A stretch of DNA of 64,000 nucleotides. It comes from Cupriavidus lacunae. GTDB taxonomy: Bacteria > Pseudomonadota > Gammaproteobacteria > Burkholderiales > Burkholderiaceae. A program made the translations under genes and the position numbers. The notes under the pieces are model-generated. The model made no database searches. It saw nothing but the letters and a program-made list of their open reading frames with translations, and was not told the DNA's origin. Of the stretch, positions 28,211 through 36,489 are shown in pieces. The stretch is taken from positions 62,001 to 126,000 of the forward strand of contig NZ_QKWJ01000013.1 of assembly GCF_003353055.1 (NCBI RefSeq), written 5' to 3'. Every line of letters starts with the position of its first letter. Position 1 is the stretch's first letter.

Positions 28211-30385
28211 TCAGAACGACGTCCTGAACCCCACCTTCACGCTGCGCCCCGCCAGCGGCGCGATATCCCGCAGGATCGACGCCGAATTGCGCGCATCCTG
28301 GTTGGTCAGGTTATCGCCGCGCAGGTACACCAGGGTCTGCGTGCCCGCCACCTTGAACTTGTAGGTCAGCGCCAGGCTCAGCAGCGTATAGGCGTCGGTC
28401 GGAGTGTCGTTGCTTGGCACGCGGGTTTGCTTGGCCGCGTAAGTCACGTCCACGCGCGCCCCCCACGGGCCCGCGCCATACACCAGGGCACCGCCCAGGC
28501 GCAGCGGCGCGAGGCGCGGCAGCGGTTCGCCGGTATTGCGGTTCTCGCCGCGCACGTAGTCGGCGCGCGCCTCGAAGTCGAGCGTGTCGCTGGTGGTCAG
28601 CATTTTCTGCAGCAGCCGGGTCTTGCCTTCCGCCTCGAAGCCATACAGCGTGGCCGGCACGCCCAGGTACTGGAATTCCGGCAGCGCACCCGGGCTGCCG
28701 GCGGCGACCACGTCGCCCGCGTCGTCGCGCGCGCGGCCGGTCGCGCTCAGCGCCAGGTAGTTGGCAAAGCGGCTGTAGTAGCCTGATACACCGGCGCTGT
28801 GCGCGCCGGACTTGAAGCGCACGCCCAGGTCGATCGAGGTGGCCCGTTCCTTGTTGGCGTTGGGGTCGCCCAGCTCCCAGGCGCCGGTGGCCACGTGGGG
28901 GCCGTTGGCATACAGCTCGTAGAAGGTCGGCGCGCGCTCGGTGTACGACAGGTTGCTGGTCAGCGACCACAGCGGGTTGACCTTGTAGAGCAGGCCCGCC
29001 GAGGCGCTGGTCGCGTTGAAGCTGCGGTTGGCGTCGGTAAAGCGGTCGTTGCCGTTGGCGCTGGCCTTGACGCTGCTGTGGTCCAGGCGCCCGCCCAGGT
29101 TCAGCTTGAAGTCGCCCGAGGCCGTCAGCGGCAGTTCCTCGAACACGAACAGCGCGGCGTTGTCGGTGTTGGTGCTGGGCACGAAGGCCTCGTCGCCCAG
29201 CGCCGAGAAGTCGGTATGGCCGAACTGCGTGCCGATCACACCGGTCATGTTGCCGATCTTCGCGTGCCTGGCCTCGAAGCGGGCATCCCAGCCCCGGTTC
29301 TTGAAGATCGTGCCGGTCTCGCCGTCCGTGATCTCCCTGTGCTCGTAATCGGTGTAGCTGAACTTGCCCTTGACCGATTCAAGCCAGCCGCCGGTGGTGC
29401 CGGCCAGGTTGCGCGCCTCGCCTTCCAGCGCAAAGCGGTCCTGGCGCATCTTCAGCCGCACGTCGTCCTCGGCGGGCGTGCCGTACTCATTGCGGTAGGT
29501 GCTGTAGTTGGCGCCGACAAAGCCGTCGGCCCAGGTGTAGGAGCCGCCCATCGAGCCCCCTTCCTGCTGCGCGCTGGTGTTGGGCAGGCGGCCGTAGGCC
29601 TCGGTCTCGCCAGCGGGCAGCGGCTCGGCCGCGCGCAGGCGGTCGCTGCGCGCAAAGCCGGGGATGCGCAGGTCGCTGGTCTTGCGCGCGAAGGCGTCGG
29701 CGTGCACGGCAAACTTGCCGTTGCCGGCCTCGATCAGCGCGCTGGCGTTGCGCGCCTGGTCGCCGCCCGCGGTGGCGCTGGCATCGACCGCGCCGCCGAT
29801 GCCTTCGATCTGATCCTTCGGAATGCGGTTGTCGATCACGTTGACCACCCCGCCAATGGCGTTGCCGCCGTACATCAGCGCGGCCGGGCCGCGCACCACC
29901 TCGATGCGCTCGGCTACCAGCGGGTCCACCGGCACGGCGTGGTCATAGGACAGCGTGGAGGCGTCGACCGTGGTGCCGCCGTTCTGCAGCACCTTGATGC
30001 GGTCGCCGTCGAGGCCGCGGATCACCGGCCGGTTGGCATTGGGGCCGAAATAGCTGGACGAGACCCCGGGCAGCTTGTCGAGCGTGTCGCCCAGCGTGCT
30101 GCCCTGGCGCACGGCCAGCGCGTCGCCGCCCAGCGTCGATACCGGCGCCACCATGTCATTGAGTTCGCTGCCCAGCGGGTTGGCGGTGACGATGACTTCG
30201 CGCAGCGTGGCGGGAGCAGTGGCCGTGGCGGGTGCGGTATCGGCGGCCGGCGCCGTGACGGTCTGTGCCAGCGCGGCGGGTGCCACCAGGGCAGTGGCCA
30301 TGGTGGCGGTGAGGGAGGCGGCAAGGGCCGCCAGCGGGGTCAGGCGCGGTGCCCTGGTTTGCGGGGTGTAACGGTTTTTCGACAT
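28211..30385 (-). CDS. znuD: TonB-dependent receptor, ZnuD-like zinc importer
   Basis: A 724-residue outer-membrane receptor. A signal peptide runs to about residue 40 (LAASLTATMATALVAPAALA-QT). The plug domain (about 60-190) contains LREVIVTANPLGSELNDM and the motif SYDHAVPVDPLVAERIEVVR, which closely resembles Neisseria ZnuD; a beta-barrel follows, ending in the terminal aromatic SVKVGFRTSF. It is the last gene of the zinc island, behind the small unknown gene and the CobW-like GTPase. Zinc as cargo is inferred from resemblance and neighbours; no TonB/ExbBD genes are in the window. Confidence 0.82.
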   Translation of the reverse strand: MSKNRYTPQTRAPRLTPLAALAASLTATMATALVAPAALAQTVTAPAADTAPATATAPATLREVIVTANPLGSELNDMVAPVSTLGGDALAVRQGSTLGDTLDKLPGVSSSYFGPNANRPVIRGLDGDRIKVLQNGGTTVDASTLSYDHAVPVDPLVAERIEVVRGPAALMYGGNAIGGVVNVIDNRIPKDQIEGIGGAVDASATAGGDQARNASALIEAGNGKFAVHADAFARKTSDLRIPGFARSDRLRAAEPLPAGETEAYGRLPNTSAQQEGGSMGGSYTWADGFVGANYSTYRNEYGTPAEDDVRLKMRQDRFALEGEARNLAGTTGGWLESVKGKFSYTDYEHREITDGETGTIFKNRGWDARFEARHAKIGNMTGVIGTQFGHTDFSALGDEAFVPSTNTDNAALFVFEELPLTASGDFKLNLGGRLDHSSVKASANGNDRFTDANRSFNATSASAGLLYKVNPLWSLTSNLSYTERAPTFYELYANGPHVATGAWELGDPNANKERATSIDLGVRFKSGAHSAGVSGYYSRFANYLALSATGRARDDAGDVVAAGSPGALPEFQYLGVPATLYGFEAEGKTRLLQKMLTTSDTLDFEARADYVRGENRNTGEPLPRLAPLRLGGALVYGAGPWGARVDVTYAAKQTRVPSNDTPTDAYTLLSLALTYKFKVAGTQTLVYLRGDNLTNQDARNSASILRDIAPLAGRSVKVGFRTSF

Positions 30386-30542
30386 GGCGCGCGGAGCGAG
30401 GCAATGGCAATCGGCCCGGCTGGCACGGCACTGCCTGGCAATGCGCCGGCCACCCGCGATGGGCGTGGCCGCGCTGCCGGAATGGGCAGGCGTTCAGCTC
30501 GGAATCGGTAAGACCGGGGGGCGGCGACGGCCGCGTCCCGGA

Positions 30543-30956
30543 TCAGGCGAGGGCGATGGCCGGCGCCGGCGGCGCGCGCGATTGGAAGGGGTGGGCGGAT
30601 GGCAGGTCGGGCCAGCGCCAGGCCAGGTTGGCCGGCTTGACCGGTTTGCCGAAGGCAAGCTGCGGCAGCGGCAGCTTGCCGCACAGGGTGTCGGCAATGG
30701 TGGCGCCATCGAACAGCACGCACGAGTGGCCGCTGAACTTCTGCGCCAGCGGGTGCAGGTCGGCGTCGGCGACTGCCTTGCCGTCGGCCGTTGCCGCGAT
30801 GGCAGCCGTCGCGGCCGCCGGCGTGAGCAAGCCCCCATGCACGATGCGGTGGGTCAGCCCGGCATGCTGCGCCAGCAGCAGGCACAGCGCCAGCCACAGC
30901 GCGGAGCAGAGGCCCGGGCCGTGCGCGCGCAGGCGGACGAACCAGTCAGTGCGCAT
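30543..30956 (-). CDS. Small membrane-anchored protein of unknown function in the zinc island
   Basis: A 137-residue protein not recognised. It has a basic start (MRTDWFVRLRAHG), one hydrophobic segment at about residues 14-32 and then LTHRIVHGG and FSGHSCVLFDGATIADTLCG, so His and Cys cluster on the exported side and could bind metal. The proline-rich tail looks disordered. The start at 30956 overlaps the end of the CobW-like gene by 11 bases, indicating coupling; the frame upstream of that is only the antisense of the His-rich tail of the GTPase. It precedes znuD by 157 bases. Periplasmic metal handover is a guess from context. Confidence 0.65.
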   Translation of the reverse strand: MRTDWFVRLRAHGPGLCSALWLALCLLLAQHAGLTHRIVHGGLLTPAAATAAIAATADGKAVADADLHPLAQKFSGHSCVLFDGATIADTLCGKLPLPQLAFGKPVKPANLAWRWPDLPSAHPFQSRAPPAPAIALA

Positions 30957-32223
30957 GCGGATGGTCGCCATGGTGGTGGTCGGGATCGCCGCAGCCGCAG
31001 TCGTTGCCATGGTCATGGTCGTGACCATGGGCATGATCGTGGTCGTCGTCGAATTCATCGACCCAGCCGGGGAAGGGGTCCGCGTAGGTGGCCCAGGCTT
31101 CTGCGCCCGCGGCCATCTCGGCATCGGTCAGCAGGCAGGCGTCGAGCCGGGCCTGCAGCGCTGCCTGGTTCATGTCCAGGCCGATCAGCACCAGTTCCTG
31201 GCGGCGGTCGCCGAAGGGCGCCGGGGCGCCGCCGATCTGCATATCGGCTTCCACTTCGGCGCGTTCGGCGGTGTCGGCCGGCCATTCGGCCGGATCCAGC
31301 GCCGCCCACCACGCGCCGGCGCCGCCATGGCGGCACACGCCGCCGGACTGGTTCCAGTCGCCCGCGGTGTCCATGCGGCTGGCCAGCCAGAACAGGCCCC
31401 TGGAGCGCAGCACGCTGCCGTGCTCGCGCAGCCATTCGGTATGGATCAGGTCGGCGAAGCGCTGGGGGTGGAACGGGCGGCGGCGGCGGTAGACCAGCGT
31501 GGAGACGCCGCTGGCGTTGTTGGTGGGCACCTCGCCGCGCAGCGCGGCAAGCCATCCCGGGGCATCCGCGGCGGCTTCAAAGTCGAAACGGCCGGTGCCC
31601 TGCACGCGCTCGGGCGGCACCTTGCCGAAGCTGGCTTGGACGATGTCGGCGCGCGGGTTCAGCGCCTGCAGCACGGCGTGCAGTTGCGCCAGGTCAGCGG
31701 CGCCGGCGAGGTCGGCCTTGTTCAGCACGATCACGTCGCAGCATTCGACCTGCGCCACCAGCAGTTCGGCCACGGTGCGGTCATCGTCCAGGCCCTCTGC
31801 CAGGCCGCGGTCGGCCAGGAACTCGGCCTCGTTGAGGTCGCGCAGGAAGGTGGCGGCATCGATCACCGTCACCAGGGTGTCGGGCTGCACTGCCGCCTCG
31901 GGCCCGGCGCCGTGCTCGGCCTCGAACAGGAAGCCTTCGGCAATGGCCAGGGGCTCGTCCAGGCCGTCGGCTTCCACCAGCAGGGCGTCGAAACGGCCTT
32001 CGGCGGCAAGCCGGGCGGTTTCGGCGAGCAGCGCCTCGGCCGACGGCAGCACGGTGGCCTCGCAGCCGGGCGGCAGCGGCGCCAGTGTCTGTCCACCCTG
32101 CGCGCCGCAGACCAGCACGCCGACACGGCCGCCGGCGCCATGCGCGAGCAGGTGGTTCAGCAGCGAGGTCTTGCCGGCGCCGGGGAAGCCGGACAACACG
32201 GTGACGGGCAGGCGATCAGCCAT
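30946..32223 (-). CDS. CobW/COG0523-family GTPase, ZigA-like, without CXCC switch
   Basis: A 425-residue G3E GTPase. Walker A is GFPGAGKTS at 12-20 and the guanine-specificity motif is VLNKADL. The C-terminal half (FDFEAAADAPGWLAAL, RRRRPFHPQRFADLI) is of the ZigA-type zinc-metallochaperone subgroup. The stretch that should hold the switch and GCICC motif is replaced by CGAQGGQTLAPLPPGCEATV with C39 and C54 only, and the usual ESTG is EADG. The last 35 residues are His/Asp-rich (HDHAHGHDHDHG, then CGCGDPDHHH). A Zur-like box lies 72 bases upstream. Probably a zinc-holding GTPase of the zinc-starvation response; it may correspond to one of the CobW proteins described in C. metallidurans. Confidence 0.85.
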   Translation of the reverse strand: MADRLPVTVLSGFPGAGKTSLLNHLLAHGAGGRVGVLVCGAQGGQTLAPLPPGCEATVLPSAEALLAETARLAAEGRFDALLVEADGLDEPLAIAEGFLFEAEHGAGPEAAVQPDTLVTVIDAATFLRDLNEAEFLADRGLAEGLDDDRTVAELLVAQVECCDVIVLNKADLAGAADLAQLHAVLQALNPRADIVQASFGKVPPERVQGTGRFDFEAAADAPGWLAALRGEVPTNNASGVSTLVYRRRRPFHPQRFADLIHTEWLREHGSVLRSRGLFWLASRMDTAGDWNQSGGVCRHGGAGAWWAALDPAEWPADTAERAEVEADMQIGGAPAPFGDRRQELVLIGLDMNQAALQARLDACLLTDAEMAAGAEAWATYADPFPGWVDEFDDDHDHAHGHDHDHGNDCGCGDPDHHHGDHPHAH

Positions 32224-32293
32224 GGCAGGAAAGCAGGAAGGTTACGACGCTAAGGGGGCACAGCACGGCGCGCCTTGGCGGCGACGGCCCGTT

Positions 32294-32312
32294 GTTGCAA
32301 CAAAGTTGCGAA
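32294..32312. promoter_or_regulatory. Putative Zur operator upstream of the CobW-like gene
   Basis: TGCAAC-AAA-GTTGCG at 32296-32310, an interrupted palindrome of the same form as the site before zur (35215-35229). It lies 72 bases upstream of the GTPase that starts the znuD operon, where a Zur repressor would act. Confidence 0.65.
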
Positions 32313-32424
32313 TTTACCAGAAAGGCCGGGTCGGCAACAGCCGGACGCGTCTCAATGGTAGGCCGTGGCAACGGCACGACAAAGCGTGCGCAGCCAGCCG
32401 AGGCGCGCGCGCCCACAAAAGCAA

Positions 32425-32446
32425 ACGGCCCGGGTACCCGGGCCGT
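32425..32446 (-). terminator. Intrinsic terminator of dksA
   Basis: ACGGCCCGGG, TA, CCCGGGCCGT: a perfect 10-bp stem. Read on the minus strand it is followed by TTTGCTTTTGT, a U-rich tail. It sits 42 bases after the dksA stop. Confidence 0.75.
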
Positions 32447-32488
32447 CACGTCACGCCTGCCACGCCGGCGGTGCCGGCGCGCGGCGCT

Positions 32489-33175
32489 TCAGTCGCCAAA
32501 CAGCTTCTGGCGCAGTTCGCGGCGTTGCTGCGCTTCCAGCGACAGCGTGGCCGTGGGACGGGCCAGCAGGCGCGGCACGCCGATCGGCTCGCCGGTTTCC
32601 TCGCACCAGCCGTAGTCGCCGGACTCGATGCGCTGCAGCGACTGCTCCACCTTCTTCAGCAGCTTGCGCTCGCGGTCGCGCGTGCGCAGTTCCAGCGCAT
32701 GCTCTTCCTCGATGGTGGCACGGTCGGCCGGATCCGGCACGATGACCGTTTCGCGCAGGTGTTCCGTGGTCTGGTCAGCGTTCTTCAGGATGTCGTCGCG
32801 CAGCTGCTCAAGGCGGTGCTTGAAGAAGGCGAGCTGCGCTTCGTTCATGTAATCCTTGTCGCTCATCTTCAGGATTTCAGCTTCAGTCAGAAGTTTGTTG
32901 CTGCTCATGGTTGCTGCTGATTCTCTTGTTGATGCGGCCGGCGGCGTCTGGGTCCGCTCGGGTGCGCTGTCCGCGCGCTTGCGCGCCTCGGTTGTTTCAC
33001 TCTGGCTGGCTGCAGTCTTGCTGCTTCGCGGGCCTCCCTTCGTTGCGCCCGCTTCGGCGTTCGCCGTACTGCCGCGGGGAGCGGGCGCGGCCTTCACAGG
33101 CTGCGCCTTGAGCGTCTCTGCCGCGGCACTACCAGTCTTGCTGCGGCTTTCTTTCGTCTTCGTTGCGGCTGTCAT
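32489..33175 (-). CDS. dksA: DksA-type RNA polymerase secondary-channel factor, cysteine-depleted
   Basis: DksA binds the RNA polymerase secondary channel and works with ppGpp. The conserved part (NKLLTEAEILKMSDKDYMNE, coiled coil with the tip DPADRAT) begins at about residue 93. In the zinc-finger positions C-x2-C-x17-C-x2-C only C191 remains; the others are T194, S212 and A215. Such forms (P. aeruginosa DksA2) fold without zinc, which fits the zinc island. An Ala/Lys/Ser-rich extension of about 89 residues precedes the core; start 33175 has GAGAGAGG upstream, while an internal ATG at 32908 would give a 139-residue core protein with a weak site. The 344-base gap to the next gene holds its leader; a TACAAT (minus strand, 33387-33392) is a possible -10. 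Confidence 0.9.
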   Translation of the reverse strand: MTAATKTKESRSKTGSAAAETLKAQPVKAAPAPRGSTANAEAGATKGGPRSSKTAASQSETTEARKRADSAPERTQTPPAASTRESAATMSSNKLLTEAEILKMSDKDYMNEAQLAFFKHRLEQLRDDILKNADQTTEHLRETVIVPDPADRATIEEEHALELRTRDRERKLLKKVEQSLQRIESGDYGWCEETGEPIGVPRLLARPTATLSLEAQQRRELRQKLFGD

Positions 33176-33519
33176 GGGGACACCTCTCTCTCGCGTCAGT
33201 CAGTGACGGCGCGCGTCGGGGCACCCCAGGCGGAACAGGCAGTCTCCGCACGAAGCACTGCGACCGCACCTGCCGGCGGCCTGCCTCATGCTGACGACAA
33301 CCGCCGCCTTGCAAGTCCACCTGCATTCGGTGGACCAGAATACCGGCGGCGGGAAAAAGGTGCGCCACCGGTATCAAATCCGGCCTATTGTACTTGAACA
33401 AATTTTTCCGAGATACGGGGAAAACCGGCTGACGCTTCGGTATTTCCCCGGTACCCCGAACGGGGGGCGGCCGCGGAGCGGTGTCTGGAGGGGTGCCGCC
33501 CATGGGGCGGCTGGTGCAC

Positions 33520-34593
33520 TCAGGCCAGGCAGTTCTCCAGGCCCTTGAGGATGGCGTCGCGGGGCAGGTCCACGCCGATGAACACCATGCGCGTGCCCGG
33601 GGTCTCGTCTTCCCACTTGGCGCCGATATCGCTGCCCATCAGCTGGTGGACACCCTGGAACACCACTTTGCGGTCCACACCCTCCATATATAGTACGCCC
33701 TTGTAGCGCAACAGTTTTTCCCCGTACACGGCCAGGATGCCGGACAGGAATTCCTCCAGCTTGCCGTAGTGGAAGGGCTTGTCGCTGCGGAAGACGAACG
33801 ACGCGATGCGGTCGGTATGGTTGTGGTGATGGTGGTGGTCGTGCGCGTGGCCATGGCCGTGGTCATGATCGTGACCGCAGTCGTCGCCGCAGTGCTCGCC
33901 GTGCTCGTGGTCATGATCGTGCTCATGCTCGTCGGCGCGCAGGAATTCCGGGTCGATCTCCAGCTTGGCGTTCAGGTTGAAGCCGCGCAGGTCGAAGATG
34001 GTGTCGATCGGCGCCTCGCCAAAGTTGACCAGGCGGATCGGCGCGCGCGGGTTCATGTGCAGCAGGCGGTGGCGCAGCTCGGCCACGTCGGCTTCGGTCA
34101 CCAGGTCTGACTTGGTGATGAAGATGGCGTCGGCAAAGCCCACCTGGCGCTGCGCCTCTTCCTGCTGGTCCAGCTGCAGGTGGGCGTGCTTGGCATCGAC
34201 CAGCGTGATCACCGCGTCGAGCAGGTAGCGCGAGGCGATTTCCTCGTCCATGAAGAAGGTCTGCGCGACCGGGCCCGGGTTGGCCACGCCGGTGGTCTCG
34301 ATCACCACGCGGTCGAAACCGATCTCGCCGGCGTCGCGGCGCGTCAGCAGCGTTGACAGGGCCTGCACCAGGTCGCCGCGGATGGTGCAGCAGATGCAGC
34401 CGTTGCTCATCTGCACGATCTGCTCGCGGCCGTCCTGCACCAGGATTTCGTTGTCGATGTTCTCTTCGCCGAACTCGTTCTCGATGACGGCGATCTTCAT
34501 GCCGTGCTGCTCGTTCAGGATGCGCTTGAGCAGGGTGGTCTTGCCGCTGCCGAGGAAGCCGGTCAGGATCGTGACCGGAATCAGTTTGGACAT
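33520..34593 (-). CDS. CobW/COG0523-family metallochaperone GTPase
   Basis: A 357-residue G3E GTPase of the Zn-handling YjiA/ZNG1-like group. Walker A GFLGSGKTT is at 12-20, switch residues NEFGEENID near 39-47, the metal-binding GCICC at 65-69, the ETTG Walker B and TKSDL. An internal His-rich loop (HEHDHDHEHGEHC and HDHDHGHGHAHDHHHHH) at about 222-260 precedes the C-terminal domain. It lies 54 bases behind zur in the same direction, so both are likely under the Zur-like box at 35213. Together with the degenerate CobW-like gene it would allocate scarce zinc to client proteins. Confidence 0.92.
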   Translation of the reverse strand: MSKLIPVTILTGFLGSGKTTLLKRILNEQHGMKIAVIENEFGEENIDNEILVQDGREQIVQMSNGCICCTIRGDLVQALSTLLTRRDAGEIGFDRVVIETTGVANPGPVAQTFFMDEEIASRYLLDAVITLVDAKHAHLQLDQQEEAQRQVGFADAIFITKSDLVTEADVAELRHRLLHMNPRAPIRLVNFGEAPIDTIFDLRGFNLNAKLEIDPEFLRADEHEHDHDHEHGEHCGDDCGHDHDHGHGHAHDHHHHHNHTDRIASFVFRSDKPFHYGKLEEFLSGILAVYGEKLLRYKGVLYMEGVDRKVVFQGVHQLMGSDIGAKWEDETPGTRMVFIGVDLPRDAILKGLENCLA

Positions 34594-34647
34594 TGTTGTT
34601 CTCCGGGTATGTGAGAAAGCTGTTCTGTAAGCCGCTCAGTGCGCCGT

Positions 34648-35184
34648 TCAGTGCGAGGCACCGCCAGGCGCGGCGGGCGCACGCTTGCCGCACTCGGCGC
34701 AGACGCCGTTCACGGTCAGTTCGACATGTTCGATGGCAAAGCCGCTGGGCACGCGCGGCGCGGCCGGCTGCAGCGGGGCGCTGGCATCGTCCAGGCAGAA
34801 GGTGCGGTCGCAGCGCGTGCAGTGGAAATGGCTGTGCTGGCGGTGCTCCTGCGCGCGCGCGGCCTCATGCTCGACCAGGCTGAAGCGGAACACCCGGTCG
34901 TTGCCGGCGCGCTTCTGCGCCATGCCCTGGTCCACCAGCCAGTCCAGCACGCGATAGACGGTGACGCGGTCGATGGTCTCGCCCGCTTCGGGCAGGCGGT
35001 CGATCACGGCCTGGTGGGTCAGCGCCTCGTCGCTGCCGATCAGGCAGGCCAGGATGCACAGCCGCGGCTGGGTCACGCGCGCGCCCAGCTGGCGCAGGCG
35101 TTCACGGGCGGCCTCCAGGGCCGCCGGGGTCGGGATTGCCGGTTCCGGCGCCATGGCCGGCCGGTCCGGACTGGGACGGGTCAT
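34648..35184 (-). CDS. zur: Fur-family zinc-responsive repressor Zur
   Basis: A 178-residue Fur-superfamily repressor. The N-terminal winged helix is at about 20-95 (ARVTQPRLCILACLI, DRVTVYRVLDWLVDQG). The structural zinc site is two CXXC pairs, CTRC (about 122-125) and CAEC (about 166-169), with HSHFHC giving regulatory-site histidines. Sequence context, adjacent to CobW GTPases and znuD, and a palindrome 29 bases upstream make Zur a better call than Fur. It would be autoregulated and released from DNA when zinc is scarce. Confidence 0.87.
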   Translation of the reverse strand: MTRPSPDRPAMAPEPAIPTPAALEAARERLRQLGARVTQPRLCILACLIGSDEALTHQAVIDRLPEAGETIDRVTVYRVLDWLVDQGMAQKRAGNDRVFRFSLVEHEAARAQEHRQHSHFHCTRCDRTFCLDDASAPLQPAAPRVPSGFAIEHVELTVNGVCAECGKRAPAAPGGASH

Positions 35185-35212
35185 GGCCGGATTTAACCAT
35201 AGGCCTCCGGTT

Positions 35213-35231
35213 GATGCAATTCAGTTGCGTC
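35213..35231. promoter_or_regulatory. Putative Zur operator in the zur promoter
   Basis: GA-TGCAAT-TCA-GTTGCG-TC: inverted halves TGCAAT/GTTGCG spaced by 3 bases. It is located 29 bases upstream of zur and 63 bases before the divergent hydrolase, so it could control both. Same design as the site at 32294-32312. Confidence 0.7.
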
Positions 35232-35293
35232 AGCCGGGGCGGCAGTTTGCGCCTATGATCGGCACAGGACCACCCCAAAAGCGGAGACCACCC

Positions 35294-36193
35294 ATGCTGA
35301 ACGACGCCAGCGCGCTGCTGTTCCCGAATTTCGAACCCTTCCGTCAGCATGTCGGCGAGGTCGAGATCGCCGGCGTGCGCGGCGGTTCGGGGCCGCCGCT
35401 GCTACTGTTGCACGGACACCCGCAGAGCCACCTGATCTGGCACCGGGTGGCGCCGGCGCTAGCCGACCACTTCACTGTGATCGCCACCGACCTGCGCGGC
35501 TACGGCAGCAGTTCGGCCCCGCCGGGCAACGCCGGCCATGAGCACTACAGCAAGCGCACCATGGCGCAGGACCAGGTGGCGCTGATGGCGGCCTTCGGCT
35601 TCGAGCGCTTTGCGCTGTGCGGCCACGACCGCGGTGCCCGCGTCTCGCACCGGCTGTGCATGGACCATCCGGAGGCGGTCAGCCGCGCCATGCTGCTGGA
35701 CATCGCGCCCACCCTGGCGATGTACGAGCGCACCAGCATGGCCTTTGCCGCCGCCTACTGGCACTGGTTCTTCCTGATCCAGCCGGCGCCGTTCCCCGAG
35801 ACGCTGATCAATGCCGAGCCGGACTTCTACATCCAGAAGCTGATGGGCCTGCGTCACGCCGGCCTGGCGGCCTTTGCCCCCGACGCGATGGCTGCCTACA
35901 CCGCGGCGATGCGCGACCCGGCCCGCGTGCACGCCATGTGCGAGGACTACCGCGCCGCCGCCACCATCGACCTGGAGCACGACCGCGCCGACCGCGAGGC
36001 CGGGCGCAGGTTGGCGCTGCCGCTGCGCGTGCTGTGGGGCGAGCACGGCGTGGTGGCGCGCTGCTTCGAGCCGCTGGTGCTGTGGCAAGAGGTGTCCGCC
36101 GAAGTCAGCGGCCGCGCGCTGCCCTGCGGGCATTACATCCCGGAAGAGGCCCCTGAACCGCTGCTCGAGGAAATGCTCGGTTTCTTCCGTTAG
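35294..36193 (+). CDS. Alpha/beta hydrolase, haloacetate (fluoroacetate) dehalogenase type
   Basis: A 299-residue alpha/beta hydrolase. The nucleophile is aspartate D112 in GHDRGARVSHRL, not serine, as in haloacetate dehalogenases and epoxide hydrolases; H280 in CGHYIPEEAPE completes the triad. HGHPQSHLIWH near 45-55 is the oxyanion region and DLRGYGSSSAP binds the substrate carboxylate arginine. Numbering is almost the same as in the Rhodopseudomonas enzyme. Divergent from zur and within reach of the Zur box; whether zinc controls it is unknown. Confidence 0.82.
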   Translation: MLNDASALLFPNFEPFRQHVGEVEIAGVRGGSGPPLLLLHGHPQSHLIWHRVAPALADHFTVIATDLRGYGSSSAPPGNAGHEHYSKRTMAQDQVALMAAFGFERFALCGHDRGARVSHRLCMDHPEAVSRAMLLDIAPTLAMYERTSMAFAAAYWHWFFLIQPAPFPETLINAEPDFYIQKLMGLRHAGLAAFAPDAMAAYTAAMRDPARVHAMCEDYRAAATIDLEHDRADREAGRRLALPLRVLWGEHGVVARCFEPLVLWQEVSAEVSGRALPCGHYIPEEAPEPLLEEMLGFFR

Positions 36194-36489
36194 GCAGTGG
36201 GGCTGGTGTCACAAACGCAGCCCTTTGTAGCCGATCTCTGCCATATCTTCCCTCTTTCCCGCCATATGCGGCTGATTGCAGGCGGGTTAGCCCCTATACC
36301 TGCCTATTGTCTGCTGTTGCTAACATCAACCCCCTCCCTTGCCGTTTACGGCAGGGGCAGCGGAGCCGGCCGGCATGGTCCGGGAGCGCGGCCAGAAAGA
36401 CCGCGCCAGAAGCGCCCCCGCACCAGCGGGGGGCGGGCCGGCGGCAACGCATTGCAGACGGGTATGACAGGGAACCAGGAGAAGAAAGC

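Noticed and set aside
33495..33511. GCCGCCC-ATG-GGGCGGC hairpin as terminator of the CICC GTPase gene
   Set aside because: On the minus strand no U-tract follows the stem, so intrinsic termination is not supported.
33769..34110. + strand frame rich in Val/Met opposite the CobW GTPase
   Set aside because: It is only the complement of the His-rich loop (CAC/CAT codons read as GTG/ATG).
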